Notes under the pieces: generated by a model
Told to the model about the DNA's origin: nothing
What the model saw: only the letters and a program-made list of their open reading frames with translations
Database searches by the model: none
Position numbers and translations under genes: made by a program
Source: DATAGF01 sp963835685
GTDB lineage: Bacteria > Actinomycetota > Thermoleophilia > Miltoncostaeales > Miltoncostaeaceae
Length of the DNA stretch: 64,000 nt
Direction: 5' to 3'
Assembly: GCA_963835685.1 (NCBI GenBank)
Contig: CAWIGI010000004.1
Location: 248,001 to 312,000, forward strand
Part shown: positions 24,459-32,260 of the stretch, one piece after another
Layout of the letters: each line of letters begins with the position of its first letter
How positions within the stretch are numbered: position 1 is the stretch's first letter

Positions 24459-25415
24459 GTGCGCGTCGGCTGGCACGCCTCCCACGAGCAGATCGCGCCG
24501 AGCCGGCTGCTGGCCGACGTCCGCACCGCTGAGGACGCCGGGTTCCAGGTCGCGATGTCCTCGGACCACTTCTCCCCCTGGAGCGAGCGCCAGGGGGAGT
24601 CCGGCTTCGCATGGTCCTGGCTCGGCGCCGCCCTCGGCGCCACCGGGCTGCCGTTCCGGGTCGTCACCGCCCCGGGCCAGCGGTACCACCCCGCGATCGT
24701 CGCGCAGGCCATCGCCACGCTGGCCGAGATGTTCCCCGGGCGGCTGTGGGCGTGCCTGGGCTCCGGAGAGGCCTCCAACGAGCACATCACCGGGGGGCGC
24801 TGGCCGCCGAAGCCGGTGCGCAACGCCCGGCTGGCGGAGTGCGTCGAGGTCATCCGCGCCCTCCTTCGCGGCGAGGAGGTGAGCCACGACGGCCTCGTGA
24901 CCGTGGACCGGGCGCGGCTCTGGACGCTGCCACCGGACCCCCCGGCCCTGCTCGGCGCGGCGGTGACGGCCGAGACCGCCCGCTGGATCGGGGGGTGGGC
25001 CGACGGGATGGCCACGATCCACCGGCCCCGGCTGCAGCTCGAGCGCGTGGTGGAAGCCTTCCGCGAGGGAGGCGGCGAGGGCAAGCCGATGGTGCTCCAG
25101 GCGCACCTCGCCTGGGCCCCGACCGACGAGGAGGCGCTGGCCATCGCCTACGACCAGTGGCGGACCAACCTCTTCGGCCCGCCGGTGTGCTGGGACATTG
25201 AGACCGTGGAGCACTTCGACGAGGCCGCCCGGCACGTCCGACCCGAGGACGTCCGCGCGGGCGTGCTCGTCTCCAGCGACCCGGAGTGGCACGTCGCCTG
25301 GATCCAGGAGGCGGCGGAGCTCGGATTCGACGAGATCGTCCTGCACCACGTCGGGGTGGAGCAGGCCGCCTTCATCGAGGCCTTCGGACGCCATGTGCTG
25401 CCCGCCGTGACATGA
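24459..25415 (+). CDS. LLM-class flavin-dependent oxidoreductase
   Basis: 318 aa, luciferase-like TIM barrel. Typical segments: AEDAGFQVAMSSDHFSPW, YHPAIVAQAIATLAEMFPGR, GSGEASNEHITG and the C-terminal LGFDEIVLHHVG. It most resembles the group labelled probable non-F420 flavinoid oxidoreductases, so the flavin could be FMN or F420. GTG start at 24459. It is immediately followed (1 bp) by the first GH13 gene, suggesting one transcript. Confidence 0.85.
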   Translation: MRVGWHASHEQIAPSRLLADVRTAEDAGFQVAMSSDHFSPWSERQGESGFAWSWLGAALGATGLPFRVVTAPGQRYHPAIVAQAIATLAEMFPGRLWACLGSGEASNEHITGGRWPPKPVRNARLAECVEVIRALLRGEEVSHDGLVTVDRARLWTLPPDPPALLGAAVTAETARWIGGWADGMATIHRPRLQLERVVEAFREGGGEGKPMVLQAHLAWAPTDEEALAIAYDQWRTNLFGPPVCWDIETVEHFDEAARHVRPEDVRAGVLVSSDPEWHVAWIQEAAELGFDEIVLHHVGVEQAAFIEAFGRHVLPAVT

Positions 25416-25416
25416 C

Positions 25417-27096
25417 ATGACCCGGCACAAGGCCACGAGCGACCTCTGGTGGAAGAACGGGGTCGTCTACTGCCTCGACGTCCAGACGTTCTACGACAGC
25501 GATGGCGACGGCTGCGGCGACCTGCCGGGCCTCATCGAGCGGATGGACTACCTGGCGGGGATCGGCGTCACCTGCATCTGGCTGATGCCGTTCCACCCGT
25601 CGCCGGAGCGCGACGACGGCTACGACATCGTCGACTTCTATGCCGTGGACCCGAAGCTCGGCACGCTCGGCGACTTCGCCGAGATGGTCCGCACCGCCCG
25701 CGACCGGGGCATCCGGGTGATCGCCGACCTGGTCGTCAACCACACCTCGATCCGCCACCCGTGGTTCCAGGACGCGCGCGCCTCGCGCGACTCGCCCCAT
25801 CGCGACTTCTACGTCTGGCGCGACGACAAGCCGGAGGAGAAGCCGGGCGACGTGGTCTTCCCCGACCAGGAGGACTCGAACTGGGCCTACGACGAGGCGG
25901 CGGGCCAGTGGTACCTGCACCGCTTCTACTCCGAGCAGCCCGACCTCAACGTCGCCAACCCGGAGGTGCGGGACGAGATCGCGCAGATCGCGGGCTTCTG
26001 GGCGCAGCAGGGCCTGGCCGGCTTCCGCGTGGACGCCGTGCCCTTCCTGATCGAGCCGGTCGGGCTTCCGGAGGGGGCGATCGAGGATCCGCACGAGCTC
26101 CTGGCGGACCTGCGCGCCTATCTCGGCCGCCGCCGCGGCGACGCCATCCTGCTGGGAGAGGTGAACCTGCCGCCGGCCCAGCAGCGGGACTTCTTCGGCC
26201 GCGGCGGCCGCCGCGAGCTCGACCTCGTCTTCAACTTCCACGCGATGCAGGCGATGTACCTCGCGCTCGCGCGGCAGGACGCCACGCCGCTCGAGGAGGC
26301 GATGGACCGGGTCCCCGAGATCCCCGAGGACTGCCAGTGGGCGACGTTCGTGCGCAACCACGACGAGCTCACCCTCGACCAGCTCTCGCCGGCGGAGCGC
26401 GAGGAGGTGTTCGCGGCGTTCGGCCCCAACGAGGACATGCAGCTCTACGGCCGCGGCCTGCGCCGGCGGCTGCCGACGATGCTCGCCGGCGATCAGGCCC
26501 GGATGCGGCTGGTCTACTCGCTGGCCTTCTCGCTGCCCGGAACGCCGGTGCTCTTCTACGGGGAGGAGATCGGGATGGGCGAGAACCTCGACATCCCGGG
26601 CCGGCTCAGCGTCCGCTCGCCGATGCAGTGGTCGGCCGAGCCCAACGGCGGCTTCTCGACGGCCGCCGACCCGGACGACCTCTGCCGCCCGCTGACGGAT
26701 GACGAGGGCTTCGACCCGGCCGCGGTGAACGTGGCCTCGCAGCGCCGGGACGAGGGCTCGCTCCTCAACTGGTTCGAGCGGCTCATCCGCCTCCGCAAGG
26801 AGTGCCCCGAGCTCGGGTGGGGGCGGTTCCAGCGGCTCGCGACCGCGGAGCGGCCCGTCTTCGCCCACCGGAGCGACTGGGACGACCGCGCGATCGTGGC
26901 GGTGCACAACCTCTCCGGGGAGCCCGTGGGGACGAGCTTCACCCTGGAGGACGGCGGCCGGATCGAGGCGCTGCGCGACCTCTTCCGCGACGAGGAGCTC
27001 CGCCCCTCTGCCGACGGCCTCGTCGAGCTGGACCTGGAGCCCCACGCGCACCGCTGGTTCCGCGCTCGCCGGCCGGGTCAGCGCCTCGCGCTCTAG
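25417..27096 (+). CDS. GH13 trehalose-synthase-like glycosidase
   Basis: 559 aa. N-terminal KNGVVYCLDVQTFYDSDGDG and PFHPSPERDDGYDI are the trehalose-synthase/alpha-amylase opening; catalytic residues lie in GFRVDAVPF (nucleophile Asp), LLGEVNLP (acid Glu) and FVRNHDELT (Asp). It lacks a maltokinase domain. Probably interconverts or hydrolyses maltose/trehalose-type glucosides in the cytoplasm. Two bases separate it from the flavin oxidoreductase stop, and a second GH13 gene follows 11 bp later. Confidence 0.88.
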   Translation: MTRHKATSDLWWKNGVVYCLDVQTFYDSDGDGCGDLPGLIERMDYLAGIGVTCIWLMPFHPSPERDDGYDIVDFYAVDPKLGTLGDFAEMVRTARDRGIRVIADLVVNHTSIRHPWFQDARASRDSPHRDFYVWRDDKPEEKPGDVVFPDQEDSNWAYDEAAGQWYLHRFYSEQPDLNVANPEVRDEIAQIAGFWAQQGLAGFRVDAVPFLIEPVGLPEGAIEDPHELLADLRAYLGRRRGDAILLGEVNLPPAQQRDFFGRGGRRELDLVFNFHAMQAMYLALARQDATPLEEAMDRVPEIPEDCQWATFVRNHDELTLDQLSPAEREEVFAAFGPNEDMQLYGRGLRRRLPTMLAGDQARMRLVYSLAFSLPGTPVLFYGEEIGMGENLDIPGRLSVRSPMQWSAEPNGGFSTAADPDDLCRPLTDDEGFDPAAVNVASQRRDEGSLLNWFERLIRLRKECPELGWGRFQRLATAERPVFAHRSDWDDRAIVAVHNLSGEPVGTSFTLEDGGRIEALRDLFRDEELRPSADGLVELDLEPHAHRWFRARRPGQRLAL

Positions 27097-27107
27097 GGGG
27101 CACGGCC

Positions 27108-28676
27108 ATGTGGTGGCAGGAGGCGGTCGTGTACCAGGTCTACCCGCGCAGCTTCGCCGACTCCGACGGGGACGGGGTGGGCGACCTCGCCGGCGTCGTC
27201 GGCCGCCTGGACCACCTCAACGACGGCACCCCGGCTTCCCTCGGCGTCGACGCGATCTGGCTGTCGCCCTTCTATCCCTCGCCGATGGCGGACTTCGGCT
27301 ACGACGTGGCCGACTACACCGGCGTGGACCCCCTCTTCGGCAGCCTGGCCGACGCCGACCGGCTCATCCGCGAGGCGCACGCCCGCGGCATCCGGGTGAT
27401 CATCGACTGGGTCCCGAACCACACCTCCGACCGGCACCCCTGGTTCCTGGCGTCGCGGTCCTCGCGCGACGACCCCAAGCGCGACTGGTACGTCTGGCGC
27501 GACGGCCGGCCCGGGGGCCTGCCCCCCAACGAGTGGCGCTCCTCGTTCGTGAAGGTGGGGCCGGCATGGAGCCGTGACCCGGCCACCGGGCAGTGGTACC
27601 TGCACTCGTTCACCGCCCGGCAGCCGGACCTCAACTGGGCCAACCCGCAGGTCGAGGCCGCGATGCTCGACACGCTGCGCTTCTGGCTCGACCGCGGCGT
27701 TGACGGCTTCCGCATCGACGTTGTGCACCGGCTGGGCACCGATCCCGACCCCGGCGCGGGCGAGGGGCCCTGGCGCCAGGACCAGGACTGGCCTCGCGGC
27801 CACGAGATCCTCCGGCGCGTGCGCGCCGTGCTCGAGGAGTACGACGGGCGCATGGCGGTGGGGGAGGTCTACATCCTCGACCAGGAGCGCCTGGTCGCGT
27901 TCCTCAACTCCGGCGACGAGCTCCATCTCGCGCACAACTTCGTCTTCCTGCGCACGCCCTGGAGCGCGGAGCGCTTCCGCGCGGTGATCGACGAGTTCGA
28001 GCGGCTCGCCCGCCCGCCCGCCTGGCCGAGCTGGTGCCTCAACAACCATGACCACCCGCGGGTGGTCACGCGGTACGGCGGGGACGGCCGCGGCCCCGCC
28101 CGCGCGCGGGTGGCGGCCATGATGCTGCTCTGCCTGCGCGGCACGCCGTTCCTCTTCCAGGGCGAGGAGCTGGGGCTTCCCGATGCGCGCGTGCCCACCG
28201 AGGCCCGGGTTGACGTTGACGGCCGCGACCCGGAGCGGGCGCCCATCCCCTGGGAGCGGCCCTCGGTCGCGGGACCGGGAGCGGGCTTCACCACCGGCAC
28301 CCCATGGCTGCCGGTCGTGGACGAGGCCGAGCGCCTCGCCGCCTCGGCGCAGGACGGCGACCCGCGCTCGCCCCTGGCGCTCTACCGGCGCCTGGTCTGG
28401 CTGCGGCGCGCCACGCCGGCCCTCCACGGCGGAGCCCAGCGGATGATCGACGCGGGGCGCGACGTCCTCGCGTGGACGCGGCACGGCGGCGGCGAGCGCT
28501 GGCTCGTTGCGCTCAACATGTCCTCTCGGGCCCGCCGGGCCGACCTGGCGCACGGCGCCGGCGCCGCGGGGGGGCGCCTGGCGGTCTCGACCGACCCCGA
28601 CCGGGCGGAGGGCCCCGTGCGGCTCTCGGCGCTCGCGCTCAGGCCGGACGAGGGGGTGCTCGTCCGCCTGGAGTGA
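27108..28676 (+). CDS. GH13 alpha-glucosidase (oligo-1,6-glucosidase-like)
   Basis: 522 aa from the ATG at 27108; an earlier in-frame start would overlap the previous gene. WWQEAVVYQVYPRSFADSDG is the oligoglucosidase opening; catalytic residues in GFRIDVVHRL (Asp), MAVGEVYIL (Glu) and LNNHDHPRV (Asp). It should release glucose from alpha-1,4 or alpha-1,6 oligosaccharides in the cytoplasm, complementing the preceding GH13. Its last 35 bases lie inside the 352-bp duplication, so the end of this gene was copied to 31909. Confidence 0.9.
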   Translation: MWWQEAVVYQVYPRSFADSDGDGVGDLAGVVGRLDHLNDGTPASLGVDAIWLSPFYPSPMADFGYDVADYTGVDPLFGSLADADRLIREAHARGIRVIIDWVPNHTSDRHPWFLASRSSRDDPKRDWYVWRDGRPGGLPPNEWRSSFVKVGPAWSRDPATGQWYLHSFTARQPDLNWANPQVEAAMLDTLRFWLDRGVDGFRIDVVHRLGTDPDPGAGEGPWRQDQDWPRGHEILRRVRAVLEEYDGRMAVGEVYILDQERLVAFLNSGDELHLAHNFVFLRTPWSAERFRAVIDEFERLARPPAWPSWCLNNHDHPRVVTRYGGDGRGPARARVAAMMLLCLRGTPFLFQGEELGLPDARVPTEARVDVDGRDPERAPIPWERPSVAGPGAGFTTGTPWLPVVDEAERLAASAQDGDPRSPLALYRRLVWLRRATPALHGGAQRMIDAGRDVLAWTRHGGGERWLVALNMSSRARRADLAHGAGAAGGRLAVSTDPDRAEGPVRLSALALRPDEGVLVRLE

Positions 28677-28993
28677 GCCGAAGCCCATCCAATAGTGTCC
28701 GGGGGATGGAGACGTCACCGGCGGCGCACGCGCTCATCCTGGCCGTCGACGACGATCCGGCCGTCGGCCGGGCGATCGAGCGCGACCTGAGGCACGAGTA
28801 CGGCTCGCGCTATCGCGTCGTGCTGGCGGACTCGGGCGACGCGGGGCTCGGCACGGTCGAGCAGATCGTCCGTCGCGGCGAGCCGGTGGCGCTGCTGCTC
28901 GCCGACCAGCGCATGCCGGGGATGAGCGGCGTCGAATTCCTGGGCCGGGCCCTGACGATCGCCCCGCAGGCCAAGCGCGTGCTCCTCACGGCC
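28642..28993 (+). repeat. 352-bp direct duplication, copy 1
   Basis: Matches 31909-32260 at constant offset 3267 with about five mismatches. It spans the 3' end of the GH13 gene, the short spacer and the first ~95 codons of the sensor-fusion gene. Confidence 0.95.
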
Positions 28994-29017
28994 TCGAACG
29001 CCGTCGCCGCATCGTGA
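28706..29017 (+). pseudogene. Truncated receiver-domain copy of the sensor-fusion gene
   Basis: The ATG at 28706 opens METSPAAHALILAVDDDPA..., nearly identical to the N-terminus of the protein at 31973, including the phosphorylatable Asp in LLADQRMPGMSG. After LLTA the sequence diverges (SNAVAAS, stop), so the receiver's last strand/helix and all later domains are missing. This copy keeps the original position directly behind the GH13 gene, where an alternative GTG overlaps its stop. Confidence 0.9.
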
Positions 29018-29103
29018 CGGTCGTGCAGCTGGCTGAACGCCGGCGCAAGCCCGATCGTCCAGATCCACTCGTCCATCGTTCGGACCTACCTCAGCCGGCG
29101 GAG

Positions 29104-29826
29104 CTAGTGGACGAGCTGCTGGCCGCCGTCGATGTCGTAGGTCGCGCCGGTGAGCGCCGTGTTCGCCATGAGGTGGACGGCGAGGGCGGCGATGTCCGCC
29201 GGGCCGACGACGCGTCGGATGGGCAGCGTCGTGCGGAGCTGCTCGCGGCGAGCGTCCAGCTGGTCGCCGAGCAGCGCCGCCGAGAGCGGCGTGTCGACGA
29301 ACCCGGCCGCGATCAGGTTCACTCTGATCGGCGCGAGCTCGAGCGCGAGGTTCCTCGTCATCGCGGGACCTGCGGCCGTGAGCGCCGAGATGAGCGCGAA
29401 GCCCGGCGCCGTCGCGCGGCCACCGGTGCCGCCCATGAAGAGCAGGGTCCCGCCGGCGCGAACCCTGCCGACGGCGTTTCGCGCGACCTGCAGCGGGAGC
29501 AGGATGTGCGCCTCCAGATCGCGGCGCGCCGCCTCGAAGTCGAACTCCGCCAGCCGCGCGTAGTAGGGACCGGGCCCCGTGACCAGCACGTGGTCGATCG
29601 GCGTCGGCATGTCGGCGAAGAACCCCTCGAGCCGGGGGAAGTCTGTGGCGTCGAAGGCCGCCGTGCGCGTGGCGCCCACCTCGTTCGCGGCGCCCTCCAG
29701 GCGCTCGCGGTTGCGCCCGGTGATGACGACCTCGGCGCCCTCGGCGCGCGCCAGGCGGGCCGTCTCGAGGCCGATGCCGGCGCTCCCGCCGATCACCACG
29801 ACGGTCTGGCCTTCAAGCGCGCTCAT
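29104..29826 (-). CDS. SDR-family oxidoreductase
   Basis: 240 aa from the ATG at 29824-29826, overlapping the upstream stop by 4 bp. Rossmann motif VVVIGGSAGIGLETARLA followed by ITGRNRERL (NADP-type Arg). The NNAG equivalent is VTGPGPYY, the Ser is in LLFMGGTGG, and the usual YxxxK is not seen: the equivalent region reads FALISALTAAG, lacking both Tyr and Lys. C-terminal IDGGQQLV is typical. The missing catalytic Tyr/Lys suggests a divergent or non-classical SDR. Confidence 0.85.
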   Translation of the reverse strand: MSALEGQTVVVIGGSAGIGLETARLARAEGAEVVITGRNRERLEGAANEVGATRTAAFDATDFPRLEGFFADMPTPIDHVLVTGPGPYYARLAEFDFEAARRDLEAHILLPLQVARNAVGRVRAGGTLLFMGGTGGRATAPGFALISALTAAGPAMTRNLALELAPIRVNLIAAGFVDTPLSAALLGDQLDARREQLRTTLPIRRVVGPADIAALAVHLMANTALTGATYDIDGGQQLVH

Positions 29827-31163
29827 CGGGCAGCTCCCTTGATCGCCGCACGCAGCGACTTGAGCGCTGCGGCGTGGATCTCCGAGAAGCTCGGGAACGG
29901 CTGGATGGTGTCGGTCAGCACGTCCAGCGGCACCCGGGCACGGATCGCCAGCGTCGCCTGCTGCAGCCACTCGCCGGCCTCGGGGCCGAGCGCGTAGGCG
30001 CCGGTCAGCCGCTCGCCGTCGCTCAGCAGCGTCATGAAGCCGCCCGCCTCGGCGTATGCGTGGGTGTAGGTCTGCATCCTCGGGATCTCGGCCAGTGGCG
30101 CGCTGCCGCTGAAGGCGGCCTCGCCGGCGCCGACCGCCCCGGCCTCGGGATCGGTGTAGGTGACGCGCGGCACGGCCTCGTAGTTGGCGGGCCGCGGCTC
30201 GCCGAGGATGTTCGCCGCCGCCACCTCGCCCTCGTACTCGCCGATGTGTGTCAGCGGCCAGGTGCCGGTGACGTCGCCGATGGCCCAGAGGCGCTCACCC
30301 GCGCGCAGGTGGTCGTCCACGGGGATCCCGCGGGGGTCGGCGGCGACGCCGACCGTCTCGAGGCCGATCCCCTCGACCCGCGGGCGCCGCCCGGTGGCGA
30401 CCAGAATGCGGTCGCCGCGCAGCTCGCGCCCGTCCTCGAGCTCCAGGACGCAGTCGTCGCCCTCGCGGCGGGCCGCGGTGGCGTGGACGCCGACGTTGAT
30501 CTCGATGCCGTCCCGGCGCAGGGCCGCGGCGAGCGCCTCGCCGAGCGGCGCCGGCTCGCGGGCGAGCACGCGCGGGGCGCCCTCCACCAGCGCCACCTCG
30601 CCGCCCAGGCGGTTGACCACCTGGGCGAGCTCGAGACCCGCCGGCCCGCCGCCCAGGACGACGAGGCTCCGGGGGACCTCCGTCATGCTCGTGGCCTCGC
30701 GGGTGCCCCAGAGCCCCGGGAGCTCGCGCAGGCCCGGCACCGGGGGGACGACGGGGTCGGCACCGCACGCGACCACGACGTGCTCGGCGGTGTGGCGCAC
30801 GCCGTCGACCTCGACCGCACCCGGGCCGGCGAGCCTCCCCGTCCCCCGGATGAGGGCGATGCCCCGCTCCGCGAGCCAGCGCTCCGGCCCGGCGTCGGAC
30901 CACTTCGAGACCATGTAGTCGCGCCACGCGAGCGCCGCCTCGACGTTCACCTCCGCGCTCGCCCCGACGTCGCGCGCGCCCTGCACGGCCTCGCCGGGGC
31001 GGAGCAGCGCCTTGGACGGGATGCACGCCCAGTACGAGCACTCGCCCCCGACCAGCTCCCGCTCGACGACGGCGACCCGCAGGCCGCCCTCGGCCAGCGC
31101 GGCGGCGCAGTGCTCGCCGGGGGCGCCTGCCCCCAGGACGATGACGTCGTAGTCGGCGCTCAC
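29823..31163 (-). CDS. Pyridine nucleotide-disulfide (FAD/NAD) oxidoreductase
   Basis: 446 aa from a GTG (31161-31163) that overlaps the VOC gene stop (GTGA). FAD motif VIVLGAGAPGEHCAAAL, NAD motif LVVLGGGPAGLELAQVV, second FAD motif LWAIGDVTG, and a dimerisation domain ending IQPFPSFSEIHAAALKSL, as in lipoamide dehydrogenase/mercuric reductase relatives. The active-site region reads GGECSYWACIPSKAL: two Cys are present but spaced CSYWAC where the family usually has CxxxxC, so the redox pair is conserved. Substrate unknown. Confidence 0.9.
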   Translation of the reverse strand: MSADYDVIVLGAGAPGEHCAAALAEGGLRVAVVERELVGGECSYWACIPSKALLRPGEAVQGARDVGASAEVNVEAALAWRDYMVSKWSDAGPERWLAERGIALIRGTGRLAGPGAVEVDGVRHTAEHVVVACGADPVVPPVPGLRELPGLWGTREATSMTEVPRSLVVLGGGPAGLELAQVVNRLGGEVALVEGAPRVLAREPAPLGEALAAALRRDGIEINVGVHATAARREGDDCVLELEDGRELRGDRILVATGRRPRVEGIGLETVGVAADPRGIPVDDHLRAGERLWAIGDVTGTWPLTHIGEYEGEVAAANILGEPRPANYEAVPRVTYTDPEAGAVGAGEAAFSGSAPLAEIPRMQTYTHAYAEAGGFMTLLSDGERLTGAYALGPEAGEWLQQATLAIRARVPLDVLTDTIQPFPSFSEIHAAALKSLRAAIKGAAR

Positions 31164-31750
31164 GTCGGGAGCTCCTCCCCGGACTGCTCCTTGATCATGT
31201 ACTCCGCGTACCAGGAGGGCCAGTCCTCGTCGCGCTGCCCTGTGCGCTTCTCGTGCTCGCCGTGGGCCGCCTCCGCGCGCCGCAGGGCACTCGCGAGGTC
31301 GGCGATGGACGCGTACGTCGTCCCGGCGTCGGCGTCGATCCGTCCGGCCAGCCGGGTCGTGATCTCCTGGAACCACCAGGTGTTGCCGTCGGGATCGCTG
31401 AGGTCGGCGCGCGAGAAGTAGCTTCGGCCCTCGGGATCCGGACCGCTGACCGGGCCCTCCGGGCCGATGTGCCAGATCTCGCCGACCGCGACGCCGGCGC
31501 CGATTAGCCGGTCCCGGGTCGCCTGGAGGTCGTCGACGACCAGGTAGTTGTGCTGGGCCGAACCCGGCTCGGCCGTCGTGAGGTTCGCGCCGAACTGGAC
31601 CGAGCATCCGGACCCGGGCGGCGTGAGCTGGACGACGAAGCCAGGCGGGGTGACGTCGAGCCTCCACCCGAGGCTCACGTAGAAGTCCCTCGCCCGGTCA
31701 ACGTCCGAGACCGGGATGACGACCACCTCGAGCTTCATGTCCGTGCTCAT
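31160..31750 (-). CDS. VOC (glyoxalase/bleomycin-resistance) family protein
   Basis: 196 aa from the ATG at 31748-31750 with an aggagg site. LEVVVIPVSDVDRARDFYVS is the VOC opening and ADLSDPDGNTWWFQEI its closing metal-ligand strand; an extra C-terminal helical extension (about 60 residues, ending YAEYMIKEQSGEELPT) follows. First gene of a translationally coupled VOC-FAD oxidoreductase-SDR operon, together possibly detoxifying an electrophile; that joint role is inference. Confidence 0.88.
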   Translation of the reverse strand: MSTDMKLEVVVIPVSDVDRARDFYVSLGWRLDVTPPGFVVQLTPPGSGCSVQFGANLTTAEPGSAQHNYLVVDDLQATRDRLIGAGVAVGEIWHIGPEGPVSGPDPEGRSYFSRADLSDPDGNTWWFQEITTRLAGRIDADAGTTYASIADLASALRRAEAAHGEHEKRTGQRDEDWPSWYAEYMIKEQSGEELPT

Positions 31751-31908
31751 GTCGGCCTCCTGGGTTGGATCGGCGGAGACGGCCAGACGGCCCAGTAAGC
31801 CGGAGCCGCCCGAACGCAAGGAGGCTATCTCCGCCGCGCTCCGGCTGCGGATGATGAGAACCGCATCACGGCCGGTGACTCTGCAGCCTCAGCAGGCTGG
31901 TCGAGGCC

Positions 31909-32260
31909 GGCCGGACGAGGGGGTGCTCGTCCGCCTGGAGTGAGCCGAAGCCCATCCAATAGTGTCCGGGGGATGGAGACGTCACCGGCGGCGCACGCGC
32001 TCATCCTGGCCGTCGACGACGATCCGGCCGTCGGCCGGGCGATCGAGCGCGACCTGAGGCACGAGTACGGCTCGCGCTATCGCGTCGTGCTGGCGGACTC
32101 CGGCGAGGCGGGGCTCGGCACGGTCGAGCAGATCGTCCGTCGCGGCGAGCCGGTGGCGCTGCTGCTCGCCGACCAGCGCATGCCGGGGATGAGCGGGGTC
32201 GAATTCCTGGGCCGGGCCCTGAGGATCGCCCCGCAGGCCAAGCGCGTGCTGCTCACGGCC
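31909..32260 (+). repeat. 352-bp direct duplication, copy 2
   Basis: Second copy of 28642-28993. It begins with the last codons of the GH13 frame, which here are non-functional, and continues into the intact sensor-fusion gene. Confidence 0.95.

Noticed and set aside
29018..29103. Open frame (LNAGASPIVQIHSSIVRTYL) after the truncated receiver
   Set aside because: Only about 25 codons, no start and no family; could be debris but cannot be supported.
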